From Lachnospiraceae bacterium EP-SM-12S-S03 (lineage in GTDB: Bacteria > Bacillota > Clostridia > Lachnospirales > Lachnospiraceae), in the NCBI GenBank assembly GCA_020540725.1, contig JAJBSL010000007.1, forward strand, positions 1-64,000: a stretch of 64,000 nt of DNA, read 5' to 3'. Shown here in pieces: positions 36,813-45,104 of this stretch. How positions within the stretch are numbered: position 1 is the first letter of the stretch; every line of letters begins with the position of its first letter. Below the pieces are notes generated by a model. The model had not been told where the DNA came from. It worked only from the letters and a program-made list of their open reading frames with translations, and searched no databases. The position numbers were made by a program, and so were the translations under genes.

Positions 36813-38253
36813 AAATCTCCTCCATATTCAGATTATTCCGCAAGGTTTCCGCCAGTTTATCATACTGTCTTTCTTTGAAGACTTCATAATCTTCCACCAA
36901 GCCTTGCTGAAACTTTATTCCTTTATTTTCCGCCAAAGTTCTTATCATTTCTCCTGCAATTTCACCTTTGTCAAAGATCCCATGCACATACGTTCCATAT
37001 AAATCAGAATTATCCCCACATAGGATTGCCGCATCCCCTTCTTCTTTCGTAACCGTCCTTCCCATATGGATTTCATACCCTGTATATTCCATCCCTGACA
37101 GACCGGAAAAAATTCCCGAAAGATTCGGAAGTATCCCTTTTACCTGGCGGCGAACCTTTGTTCCGGTAAGTTCGGTCTGCACCGGGAGAAGTTCCATTCC
37201 TCTTAAGACTCCTCCTTCTTCTACCTCCAGCGGATCCCGGATTTCTTCCCCAAGCATCTGATACCCGCCGCAGATTCCAAAAACCGGAATGGTCATCGCA
37301 CATCTTTTTATCGCCGCTTCCAGACCGTTCTGTCTGAGCCATTTCAAATCTCCCATGGTATTCTTGCTTCCGGGTAAAATGATCAGATCAGGCGTTCCAA
37401 GTTCCGCTACTGACGTAATATACCGAAGTGACACATTCTGCATCTGTTCAAATACATTTAGATCTGTAAAGTTCGAAATGCGCGGATAGTGGATCACTAC
37501 AATATCAATTCCACAAACTTCCCGTCTGTCAAAACGTTCTGTCAGACTGTCTTCATCTTCTAAACGAACATCCATATACGGAATCACTCCGGTCACCGGG
37601 ACACCGCCTTTTTCTTCCAACATGGAAATACCGGATGTAAGAAGTGACTTATCTCCCCGGAATTTATTGATCAAAAGTCCCTTGACCCGTTTCTTTTCCT
37701 CTTCCCTCAGCAGAAGAAGCGTGCCAAGAAGTTGTGCAAATACGCCTCCCCGGTCAATATCTCCCACTAAAAGTACCGGTGCATCCACAAGTTCCGCCAG
37801 TCCCATATTCACAATATCATTTTCCCGCAGATTGATCTCAGCCGGACTTCCCGCTCCTTCTATCACAATGATATCCGCATGGCCGCAAAGTTCTCGAAAT
37901 GCTTTCTTGATTTCCGGAATCAACCGCTTCTTATAAGCAAAATATTCTCTTGCACTCATATTTCCGAGCACTTCTCCATTTACGATCACTTGCGAGCCCG
38001 TCTGGTTTGTGGGCTTTAGAAGAATCGGGTTCATGCATACCATCGGTTTCACTCCTGCTGCTTCCGCCTGCATAACCTGGGCTCTTCCCATCTCAAGTCC
38101 TTCTTCCGTAATAAAGGAATTGAGCGCCATATTCTGTGATTTGAAAGGTGCCACCCGATATCCGTCTTGCTTTAGTATCCTGCAAAGTCCCGCTACAAGA
38201 AAGCTTTTCCCTGCATTAGACATGGTTCCCTGTACCATGATTACTTTTGCCAT
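36784..38253 (-). CDS. cobQ: Cobyric acid synthase CobQ/CbiP
   Basis: Amidates four side chains of adenosylcobyrinic acid a,c-diamide using glutamine and ATP. 489 residues. N-terminal P-loop [18 protein letters not shown] and the ligand region [14 protein letters not shown]-terminal glutaminase domain with the Cys in [11 protein letters not shown] and the late His in YGTYVHGIF. It overlaps the ABC ATPase gene by 13 bases, so uptake and synthesis genes form one transcript. Confidence 0.96.
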   Translation of the reverse strand: MAKVIMVQGTMSNAGKSFLVAGLCRILKQDGYRVAPFKSQNMALNSFITEEGLEMGRAQVMQAEAAGVKPMVCMNPILLKPTNQTGSQVIVNGEVLGNMSAREYFAYKKRLIPEIKKAFRELCGHADIIVIEGAGSPAEINLRENDIVNMGLAELVDAPVLLVGDIDRGGVFAQLLGTLLLLREEEKKRVKGLLINKFRGDKSLLTSGISMLEEKGGVPVTGVIPYMDVRLEDEDSLTERFDRREVCGIDIVVIHYPRISNFTDLNVFEQMQNVSLRYITSVAELGTPDLIILPGSKNTMGDLKWLRQNGLEAAIKRCAMTIPVFGICGGYQMLGEEIRDPLEVEEGGVLRGMELLPVQTELTGTKVRRQVKGILPNLSGIFSGLSGMEYTGYEIHMGRTVTKEEGDAAILCGDNSDLYGTYVHGIFDKGEIAGEMIRTLAENKGIKFQQGLVEDYEVFKERQYDKLAETLRNNLNMEEIYGMLEETCL

Positions 38254-39359
38254 ATTGTTTCCCCCATCTCTATTTCTTTTCCTTGTGCTTTCGCATAGGA
38301 AAACAATGCTTCATTTGCCTGCTCCATCGTCCCAAATCTTTGTCTGCAGCAAATCAGCTTTCTGCAGCCGTCAAGTTTTCGCTTTGCCGCTTCCAGTGTA
38401 TCTTCCGGAATGGGTTCAAAGGCTTCGGCTGTCAACGTTTCGGCTGCCAAAGCTTTTGCTACCGGATACTCTCCGTCATTTTCATACAAAATCCCCGCAA
38501 TAAACGGAATCTGTTCCCGCTGAAGCCTTCGGTATATATCCTTTCCCGTTCCACCGCCTCCAATGACAAATATGTCCGGTTTCCCCTTTGGCCGTTCCAG
38601 TTCCATATTCCCGCTCTCTTCATCAAAACTTCCCGTTTCAATTCCAAACAGCGAACGGATATAATCCTTAAAAAATATCTCTTCCGGATTTCCGAACCGT
38701 TCCACATAGTCACCTTTTATGCACAGTATTTTGTCTGACACACGCCGTGCAAGATCTAATTCATGTAAAGACATGATCACTGTCAGTTGCTTTTTTCTTT
38801 GCAGCTTTTGCAGGATCGACAAAAATTCCAGTTTATATTTTACATCCAGAAACGAAGTCGGTTCATCCATAAGGATAATCTCCGGTTCCTGGCAAATGGC
38901 TCTTGCAAGCATCACCCGTTGTCTCTGCCCGTCGCTGATTTTTGTAAAATCCTGATTCCGAAACGGTTCCACATGGACAAGACGAATCGCTTCCTCTACC
39001 ATTTCATAATCTTTCTTTGTCAGAATTCCGAATCTCCCTGTATAAGGATAACGCCCTGTCGCAACCACATCCTCACAAGTCATCAATTCCGTCCTCAGCT
39101 TCTCCGTCATAACGATCGCCATTTCCCCGGAAATCTCCTGTCCGGACATCTGTTCCAATGATCTTCCGCCAAGATAAACCGCTCCCCTGATCAGATGAAG
39201 CTGCTTTGCAATACTTTTTAAGATTGTCGATTTTCCTGCTCCATTTGGTCCGATCAACGTTAAAATTTTCCCTTTTTCCAATCCAATTTCAATGTCTCGT
39301 ATCAAAGGTTTTCCATCATATCCCACACTCATTTTTTCTATCTGCACATAGTAGTTCAT
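38241..39359 (-). CDS. btuD: Cobalamin/siderophore-type ABC ATPase with an extra C-terminal domain
   Basis: ATPase of a BtuCDF-type importer, 372 residues, about 110 more than usual. The ABC domain (1-255) has Walker [21 protein letters not shown], signature ISDGQRQR, Walker B ILMDEP and switch His MSLHE. From about residue 265 an added domain begins [20 protein letters not shown], a beta strand and glycine-rich turn like a Rossmann fold, and ends IEMGETIW; it contains two adjacent Cys (LICCRQ). Its function is unknown; nucleotide sensing or gating is a guess. The ATG at 39359 (AGGAG upstream) overlaps the permease stop. Confidence 0.88.
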   Translation of the reverse strand: MNYYVQIEKMSVGYDGKPLIRDIEIGLEKGKILTLIGPNGAGKSTILKSIAKQLHLIRGAVYLGGRSLEQMSGQEISGEMAIVMTEKLRTELMTCEDVVATGRYPYTGRFGILTKKDYEMVEEAIRLVHVEPFRNQDFTKISDGQRQRVMLARAICQEPEIILMDEPTSFLDVKYKLEFLSILQKLQRKKQLTVIMSLHELDLARRVSDKILCIKGDYVERFGNPEEIFFKDYIRSLFGIETGSFDEESGNMELERPKGKPDIFVIGGGGTGKDIYRRLQREQIPFIAGILYENDGEYPVAKALAAETLTAEAFEPIPEDTLEAAKRKLDGCRKLICCRQRFGTMEQANEALFSYAKAQGKEIEMGETIWQK

Positions 39360-40381
39360 TACACCGCTTCTCCTTTCTTTCGCTTGATCATCACCCAAAG
39401 TACAACCGGGGCTCCAAAGATTGCGGTTACGGTGCTGATACTTAATTCCGTCGGCGCCAGCATAGTTCTTGCCAAAAGATCACAGAACAGACAGAACACA
39501 CTTCCTCCAAGCACACATGCCGGTATGAGTAAAACCGGTTTTGCCGTCCCGAGCATTTTTTTTACGATATGTGGTGTGGCAATCCCAACGAAAGAGATGG
39601 GACCTGCAAACGCAACGATACATGCAGACAACAGGCTGGACCAAAGTACGATCCATACTCGTAATGCGCGGATATTCACTCCCATATTCTGTGCATAAGC
39701 ATCTCCAAGCTGGTAAGCATCCATCGGTTTTGACAGAAGAAATACGAAGAAAAATGTTACGAGACAGACCACTGCCATTACCTTCACATTCTCCCATGTC
39801 ATCCCGGAGAAGCTTCCTCTTGACCAATTGTGCAAATTTACAATCTCCGCATCATCTGCAAATGTCACAACAAGTTCTGTCACGGCAGAACAAATATACC
39901 CAATCATGACTCCGCTTACAACAAGCATCGACATGCCTTTTACTTTCCGGGACATCAAAAGGACAAATCCCATGGACAAAATCGATCCGATAAAGGCCGC
40001 AAAGATCATGCCTGAAGAAGAGATCATCATTCCATTCCCCATCAGGCAGATCATAACAATGGCCACTACCATTTTTGCACCAGAAGAAATACCAAGCACA
40101 AAAGGGCCTGCAATAGGATTATGGAAAAAAGTCTGAAGAAGATAGCCGGAAAGTCCCAATGCCCCTCCGAGAATCAGTACTGCCATGGCTCTCGGAAATC
40201 GGATTCCCCACAGGATTTCATACACATTTTCCTTACTGTTCTCTCCCGTCAACGCTTTCATCATATCCGTGAATGCGAAGGATACGCTGCCGATACACAC
40301 ATTGAGCGCAAGAAATATCCCCACACTGATTGTTAATATGATAAATACTACCGTATACCGGTATCTTCTTTTTTCTGCCAT
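39359..40381 (-). CDS. btuC: BtuC/FecCD-family ABC permease
   Basis: Membrane subunit of the vitamin B12/iron-siderophore importer family. About 340 residues with ten or so hydrophobic helices. RFPRAMAVLILGGALGLSGYLLQTFFHNPIAGPFVLGISSGA and GPISFVGIATPHIVKK are family signatures. In a cobalamin-riboswitch operon the cargo is most likely a corrinoid. Start: the ATG at 40381 with AAAGG eleven bases before; a GTG four codons earlier sits within that site. Confidence 0.9.
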   Translation of the reverse strand: MAEKRRYRYTVVFIILTISVGIFLALNVCIGSVSFAFTDMMKALTGENSKENVYEILWGIRFPRAMAVLILGGALGLSGYLLQTFFHNPIAGPFVLGISSGAKMVVAIVMICLMGNGMMISSSGMIFAAFIGSILSMGFVLLMSRKVKGMSMLVVSGVMIGYICSAVTELVVTFADDAEIVNLHNWSRGSFSGMTWENVKVMAVVCLVTFFFVFLLSKPMDAYQLGDAYAQNMGVNIRALRVWIVLWSSLLSACIVAFAGPISFVGIATPHIVKKMLGTAKPVLLIPACVLGGSVFCLFCDLLARTMLAPTELSISTVTAIFGAPVVLWVMIKRKKGEAV

Positions 40382-40400
40382 TCGTTTTCGCACCTTTCTT

Positions 40401-41558
40401 CTATTTCAACCGGAACATATAATGCATGTCTTTCGTTTCCCCCATCAGCATCTTGTGCATATCTTCCATCAGATAGCCAATAGACAAGGACTGTTGATAC
40501 ATATTGTTTGCTGTACACCATACATTTCCTTCTTTGACTGCTTTGAAATCTTTCAGTACCGCGCATTTGTCAATCAATTCTTCCAAACTTGTCACACCAC
40601 CATCAATGGAGCTGTTATAGATGATGTAGTCTGCATCTTTTGCACCGTCATAAAATTGTTCAACCTGCATGTTCATTGTAGAACGCTTCGTCTTGTCATC
40701 CACCAGGTTTTCAAAAATATATTTTCCTCCGGCCAGTTCGATCATCTTCGGAATGTAATCATTGGACTGTCGTACTTGTATCATCCCGTTGGAGGTGACA
40801 AAGAAAAACGCCACTGTTTTATCTGTTTTTGCATCCGCCGTCACGCTTTGCAGGATTGCTTCCTGTTTCTCAAATATCGTTTCCGCTTCCTTTTCCTTAC
40901 CTAGAAGCGCCCCGAAGAATTTCACCCACTCTACTCTTCCAAGAGGATGGGATTCATAGCTGGATCGTTCAATCATTACCGGAATGTCAAATTCTTCTAA
41001 CTTTTCTACCACTTCCGGCGCATGGGAAATCATCATATTCTCAATTGCAAGGGAACAGTTCTCAGAAACAAGACGCTCATAATCCGGTTTATTATACTTT
41101 CCCGCATATAGGATTTTCCCTTCTTCCATCGCTTTTCGCGCCTTCTCAATATACCAGTTTTCTGTTTTCTGTCCGGAAAAAGAAATGGCGTAAAGTCCAT
41201 TCAGTTCACTGAACATATCCATGACTGATGAAGCCACAAGATACACATTCTGAATCGGTCTTTTTAAAATGACCGTATCTTTTTCCAGACCTTCCGGTTC
41301 CTCTTTTCCTTCTGGTACGATCAGAAATTTTTCATGATCCAGAAGATTCGTAAGCATTGTATATCCGCCTTCATAATAGTCCACTTTAAAGTTCTCTGCA
41401 TATTTTAGTTCCATACTCCGTTCATAAGCAAGTTCCGTACGTTGTTTCTGCCGGTCTGCTCCCTCGGAATCGGAAGAAGGACTGCCGCAGCCCGCAAGCC
41501 CTAGCAGTCCTGTCAAAATCAGACATATCCATTTTATTGCTTTTTTTCTTCCCCACAT
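40401..41558 (-). CDS. btuF: Periplasmic-binding-type lipoprotein of the B12-type ABC importer (BtuF-like)
   Basis: Surface corrinoid-binding candidate, 385 residues. The lipobox LAGC puts the lipidated Cys at 24. The two-lobed TroA/FepB-like fold is indicated by a central long helix and typical blocks (VYLVASSVMDMFSELNG, IENMMISHAPEVVEKLEEFDIPVMI, FVTSNGMIQVR, DYIIYNSS). It ends close to the permease start (19 bases) and follows a second lipoprotein gene. Corrinoid specificity is inferred from the riboswitch and neighbours; a siderophore or heme is the alternative. Confidence 0.88.
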   Translation of the reverse strand: MWGRKKAIKWICLILTGLLGLAGCGSPSSDSEGADRQKQRTELAYERSMELKYAENFKVDYYEGGYTMLTNLLDHEKFLIVPEGKEEPEGLEKDTVILKRPIQNVYLVASSVMDMFSELNGLYAISFSGQKTENWYIEKARKAMEEGKILYAGKYNKPDYERLVSENCSLAIENMMISHAPEVVEKLEEFDIPVMIERSSYESHPLGRVEWVKFFGALLGKEKEAETIFEKQEAILQSVTADAKTDKTVAFFFVTSNGMIQVRQSNDYIPKMIELAGGKYIFENLVDDKTKRSTMNMQVEQFYDGAKDADYIIYNSSIDGGVTSLEELIDKCAVLKDFKAVKEGNVWCTANNMYQQSLSIGYLMEDMHKMLMGETKDMHYMFRLK

Positions 41559-41569
41559 GGTTTGCCCTC

Positions 41570-42406
41570 TTATTTCACCTCTTTCACTTTGTCTGAATGA
41601 AAGGTCAGTGTATAATCAATCTCATGTGGTTCACTCATAGCTACCGTATCTCCAACCACTTCCATCGGCTTGTCAAAGATAGTCACTGGAATCTCAAACA
41701 CAGAATTTCCCTCCGTATTTACTGGAAGATACTTCTCGCCATCCACAAGCATGTAATCATAATTTGGGCTGCTCCACTCCACTTTCGCAGTTGCCTTGCC
41801 ATCCTGAATCGTAACAATTGCCGGCGACTGGATCTTGGCTTTCCCGCTTCCGCCTTCAAAAGTCAGTTCCATCTCGTAAGTTCCATCTGAAAGTTCCGTT
41901 GTCTTTTCTTCTTTTACCGGATTGGAAACTGATACTTTGTGATCGTACCATTTCCCCTTTGTTCCGATCAGTGCCAGGTCAAACTCTTTATCCAAAGACG
42001 GAACCGGTACATCATATCCATACACTTCTTCTGTCGTTCCATCTTCATAAGTAACCGTATCTGTCGTTGGTTGTAAAAGCTCTGCCCCTTCCTTTTCTGC
42101 ATCTTTCGCAAGTCCCGGATAGAGGTTGACGATTTTCTTGGATGTAAGAGAAATGTGAATTGTCATCTCTCCATCTTTCACCGTTAAAGTTCCCTTTCCA
42201 TCACACGCTTCACTTACATGGAACATTCCACTGTCCGTCTTAAAATCTGCCAAATAGGTTCCGTCTGCAAGCTCTGCCTTTTTCTCTGTTTTTTCTTTTT
42301 TTGTATTTGTAGTTTCATTCTTTGCATCTTTTGCAGGTGCACACCCGCCAAACATTAACACACCGATCAGTATAGCACTGATCAACACTTTCATTTTCTT
42401 CTTCAT
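41570..42406 (-). CDS. Lipoprotein with two related beta-rich domains
   Basis: A 278-residue lipoprotein (lipobox FGGC, Cys at 22) with a short charged linker and two domains of similar layout: about 46-160, starting DGTYLADFKTDSG, and about 168-276, starting DGTYEMELTFEGG. Each opens with (L/A)xDGTY, has a VxDG(E/K)xT strand and ends in a V-type strand, suggesting internal duplication of a beta sandwich. I cannot name the family. Between exported CbiK and BtuF, its place suggests a surface protein that binds or passes on a tetrapyrrole or corrinoid. Confidence 0.78.
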   Translation of the reverse strand: MKKKMKVLISAILIGVLMFGGCAPAKDAKNETTNTKKEKTEKKAELADGTYLADFKTDSGMFHVSEACDGKGTLTVKDGEMTIHISLTSKKIVNLYPGLAKDAEKEGAELLQPTTDTVTYEDGTTEEVYGYDVPVPSLDKEFDLALIGTKGKWYDHKVSVSNPVKEEKTTELSDGTYEMELTFEGGSGKAKIQSPAIVTIQDGKATAKVEWSSPNYDYMLVDGEKYLPVNTEGNSVFEIPVTIFDKPMEVVGDTVAMSEPHEIDYTLTFHSDKVKEVK

Positions 42407-42426
42407 GTCAAACCTCCGTCTTCTAT

Positions 42427-43611
42427 TTATTGCATAGCTGCTGCTGTATGTGCTACATAAATCTGCTGAATTGCTTCGATCGCTCCCAAACCGGAAATCT
42501 GGGAATCTACAGTTGTAAATTTGCCGGAAGCCTTGAACATACTTGCCCAGGACTCCTCATCTTCCCCTGCCATATCATTATTGGCATGATCTCCTGCAAC
42601 TACCATCAGTGGGCACAGTACAACCTTCTCGTATCCTGCTTCGAATACTGCCTGGATCACTTCTTCACAAGAAGTTTCCTCCGGCTCACCTTCCACAGTC
42701 CCGATGAACATATTGTCATAACCAAGTTCTTTCATCTGTGTCTGCATCTGGCTGTATGACACCTTTGCCGTATGGGAAGTTCCATGTCCTAAAAATACAA
42801 ATGCTGTCTTTGCTTCTTTCGCTGCATTTGCATCAGAAAATCCCGCTTCTTTTATCGTCTCTGCAACTACCGCCTTTGCAACAGCCTCTTTATCCGCATT
42901 GATAACAGAAGCATCTCTTCCTACTTCGCCAAGCAACGGTTCCCCTACCTTCACAGATGTAAATTTATCCTTGTATGCTGCCACAGATTCCATCAGCTCG
43001 TCATATTCCGCTCCATGCATCAAATGTGTCGGCTGCACTACCAGATCCTTCACTCCGTTTCTCACTGCACGTTCCAACGCCTGTTCCACATTATCGATAC
43101 GCTCATTGTCGCGTGCCTGTATGTGGTTGATAATAATCTGTGCTGTAAATGCACGTCTCACGGACCAGTCCGGATTTGCCTTCTGGATTGCATCTTCGAT
43201 TCCTTTGATATCCGCAACACGGCTGTCATTAAAGGACGTACCGAAACTTACAACAAGAATCTCCTTCTCTCCGATCTCATCCTGATTCCGGGGATCATCC
43301 TTGGATGCATCTCCGGTATCTCTTCCGAAGTAATCCGGATCTGCGTTTTCACCTTCCACAAGTTCTTTCTGCTTATCTGTCAGTGCATCCCACGCTTCTT
43401 TCGCTTCTTTGCACTGCTCATCTGTTTCATCTGTCCTTTTCTGTACATAGATTGCATCGATCAGTTTTGCAACCTTATCGGCCGCCTTCTGGTCTTCATT
43501 TGCTTCCTGTTTTTTGCTTTCTTCCTGCCTGCTGTCTTTGGTACACCCTGTTACTGCCAGACTGCACACCATAGCTGCCGCCAGAAGCATTACTATAGCT
43601 TTCTTTTTCAT
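42427..43611 (-). CDS. cbiK: Exported CbiK-type sirohydrochlorin cobaltochelatase (lipoprotein)
   Basis: Chelatase of the CbiK family, which inserts cobalt into sirohydrochlorin at the start of the anaerobic pathway. 394 residues, about 130 longer than the cytoplasmic enzyme. The N-terminus is a lipoprotein signal (VTGC, Cys at 23). Residues about 46-90 form a helical unit with AWDALTDKQKELV, a pattern common in Gram-positive surface proteins. The catalytic domain starts at EILVVSFGTSF (118). All three residues equivalent to the Salmonella CbiK active site are present: H276 (LGHGTSH), E307 (GTVEGEP), H342 (VAGDHANND). It should therefore work outside the membrane, an odd place for a biosynthetic chelatase. 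First gene behind the riboswitch. Confidence 0.92.
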   Translation of the reverse strand: MKKKAIVMLLAAAMVCSLAVTGCTKDSRQEESKKQEANEDQKAADKVAKLIDAIYVQKRTDETDEQCKEAKEAWDALTDKQKELVEGENADPDYFGRDTGDASKDDPRNQDEIGEKEILVVSFGTSFNDSRVADIKGIEDAIQKANPDWSVRRAFTAQIIINHIQARDNERIDNVEQALERAVRNGVKDLVVQPTHLMHGAEYDELMESVAAYKDKFTSVKVGEPLLGEVGRDASVINADKEAVAKAVVAETIKEAGFSDANAAKEAKTAFVFLGHGTSHTAKVSYSQMQTQMKELGYDNMFIGTVEGEPEETSCEEVIQAVFEAGYEKVVLCPLMVVAGDHANNDMAGEDEESWASMFKASGKFTTVDSQISGLGAIEAIQQIYVAHTAAAMQ

Positions 43612-43689
43612 CTGTTTCCTCTCCTATTTCTTCTTTATTTTCCTCTCGAAAGCTGTTCTTCCACACATTGCACCCTATTTTCCCAAACA

Positions 43690-43720
43690 GAAAAAATCCT
43701 CTGCCATTTGGCAAAGGATT
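43690..43720 (-). terminator. Intrinsic terminator of the cobalamin riboswitch
   Basis: On the minus strand AATCCTTTGCC pairs with GGCAGAGGATT around a short AAAT loop and is followed by TTTTTC. It lies between the aptamer and cbiK, about 80 bases before the start codon, as the switching terminator of the operon. Confidence 0.85.
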
Positions 43721-43799
43721 GTACACAAAAAGTAATCAGCAGACAGTTCTCTCTTGCTGAAATCTTAACGTACAACCAGTTACTCGTGGTCTGAAGCAC

Positions 43800-43985
43800 A
43801 CGCTTCCGTACAGCATTCAGGCAGGTCTCCCGACTTAAAGATCATCACCTTTGCCATCTTCCCGGTTTCCCAGTGATATAGCGGCATCGGCTCCCTGATT
43901 ACGGTGACGAGTTCGTACAGGACTTTCACCTGTTTCCCTTTTCACCAGAACAAACTATACACATTCACAGTTGTTCTGACACCTG
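43800..43985 (-). ncRNA. Cobalamin riboswitch (aptamer)
   Basis: On the minus strand the conserved parts appear in order: GGTGAAAAGGGAA, the AGTCCTGTACG segment, GTCACCGTAATCAGGGAGCCGATGCC-type core (split here as TCACCGTAATCAGG and GAGCCGATGCC), CACTGG followed by ACCGGGAAGATGGC, and the B12 box AGTCGGGAGACCTGCCTG (43818-43835). It precedes a terminator and the 20-gene operon beginning with cbiK, so corrinoid should shut the operon off. Confidence 0.95.
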
Positions 43986-44009
43986 ACTGCTCTCTATGAA
44001 ATTCAAGTT

Positions 44010-44038
44010 ATTATAACACGGCTTTTCTTTCTTTTCAA
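44010..44038 (-). promoter_or_regulatory. Promoter of the cobalamin operon
   Basis: TTGAAA (44033-44038), 17-base spacer and a consensus TATAAT (44010-44015) on the minus strand, directly ahead of the riboswitch. The -35 overlaps the last codon of the upstream PHP-domain gene. No other clear promoter is seen in the following 20 kb. Confidence 0.85.
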
Positions 44039-44961
44039 TGTCTGCTTTCTTTTTTATATTTTTTGTTTTCTTTCTTCTTCTGTATCGTTTCTTTCCACAT
44101 GGAACTGCGGTATTCTAAGATGCCCTTCCTGCTTTTCTTTGACTTCTCGCTTAAGTATTCCGCTTCAATCGGGTCAATCGGATCCACGGGATTTTCTTCT
44201 CTGCTTTTTGCTTTTCTCCGAAAAGATCTTGCCGCTGCGCCTCCTTTATTATACACCCAAAAAGAGTACGTCAACGCTTTACTCACTGGTCCCATTATCT
44301 CCTTGGCCGCTTTCACCTGCATCGTTCCGCCGGCTTCAAGCTTCGGTTTTTTCCGAATTAGTGTGATCAGTTCCGTCTCACAGGTTACGTCTTCCGGAAG
44401 GATCGTATAGGCCTTTCCTACACAAGATTGCCTATGGGAGTCACTCCCCCCGAATGCCGGCTTCTGATATTTTTCGGCAAGCTTCGCTGCGGCTGCATTG
44501 GATTCTTCTGTTTCACACGTATTAAAAGCTTCTACAAAATCAAACCGCTTTATGATCTCCGGATTCTTATAATATCTCTTTGTATTCGTAAAACTCAAAT
44601 ACTTTTCTCCACACGGATGTGCCGGACCTAAAATCCCACCATTACGGTGAACAAAATCAATCAACACTGACACCGGAAGCCCCTTTGCTTCCAAAAGTCT
44701 CATCCGCACTCCTTCCGGCATGATCACAATGATATGTCCTGCATCCCTTGTATCATATTCTATGCCTTTTAATACAACAAAGTCGGTATGCTGCTTTCCC
44801 CGCATATGATCTTTCCAATACCGGTAACCGTTGTACGTATTGTGGTCTGTAATGAGCATCCCCTGAAATCCCTGTTCCTTCAATAACGTTATATATTCGT
44901 CCAAACTCACTTTACTGTCAATGGAGCCTTCTTTCACATGACAATGCATATCCAGTTTCAT
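44035..44961 (-). CDS. PHP-domain metal-dependent phosphoesterase
   Basis: A 308-residue protein whose first 200 residues form a PHP domain: HCH (6-8 region), ITDHNTY, a Glu in LKGIEYD, GPAHPCGEKY and GGSDSH, the ligands for two or three metal ions. This type cleaves phosphate esters such as nucleotides or small signalling molecules; the substrate is not evident. The C-terminal 80 residues are rich in Lys, Arg and Glu and look unstructured. GGAGG precedes the ATG. It is not part of the cobalamin operon, whose promoter lies at its 3' end. Confidence 0.88.
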   Translation of the reverse strand: MKLDMHCHVKEGSIDSKVSLDEYITLLKEQGFQGMLITDHNTYNGYRYWKDHMRGKQHTDFVVLKGIEYDTRDAGHIIVIMPEGVRMRLLEAKGLPVSVLIDFVHRNGGILGPAHPCGEKYLSFTNTKRYYKNPEIIKRFDFVEAFNTCETEESNAAAAKLAEKYQKPAFGGSDSHRQSCVGKAYTILPEDVTCETELITLIRKKPKLEAGGTMQVKAAKEIMGPVSKALTYSFWVYNKGGAAARSFRRKAKSREENPVDPIDPIEAEYLSEKSKKSRKGILEYRSSMWKETIQKKKENKKYKKESRH

Positions 44962-45065
44962 AGTCGGGCCTCCTTACACTTTCTTTTCTTCACGGCAGCC
45001 AGACTGCCATGCTCTTTTTATATCGTAACACATTCCCTGTGTGCTGACAATGTTATATCATGGAA

Positions 45066-45092
45066 AACCGGTACAGCCATGCCATACCGGTT
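45066..45092 (-). terminator. Terminator of the NhaC-family gene
   Basis: AACCGGTA pairs with TACCGGTT around an 11-base loop that can pair further; a short TT tail follows on the minus strand. It starts 12 bases past the stop codon. Confidence 0.7.
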
Positions 45093-45104
45093 CCCACATT
45101 TTCT

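Noticed and set aside
40185..40904. A 239-codon plus-strand frame over btuC/btuF
   Set aside because: Antisense shadow of two well-supported genes; no ribosome-binding site and no recognisable motif.
43015..43794. A 259-codon plus-strand frame over cbiK and the riboswitch terminator
   Set aside because: It lies opposite a clear chelatase gene and its leader, has no start signals and encodes low-complexity Cys/Phe/Leu-rich sequence.
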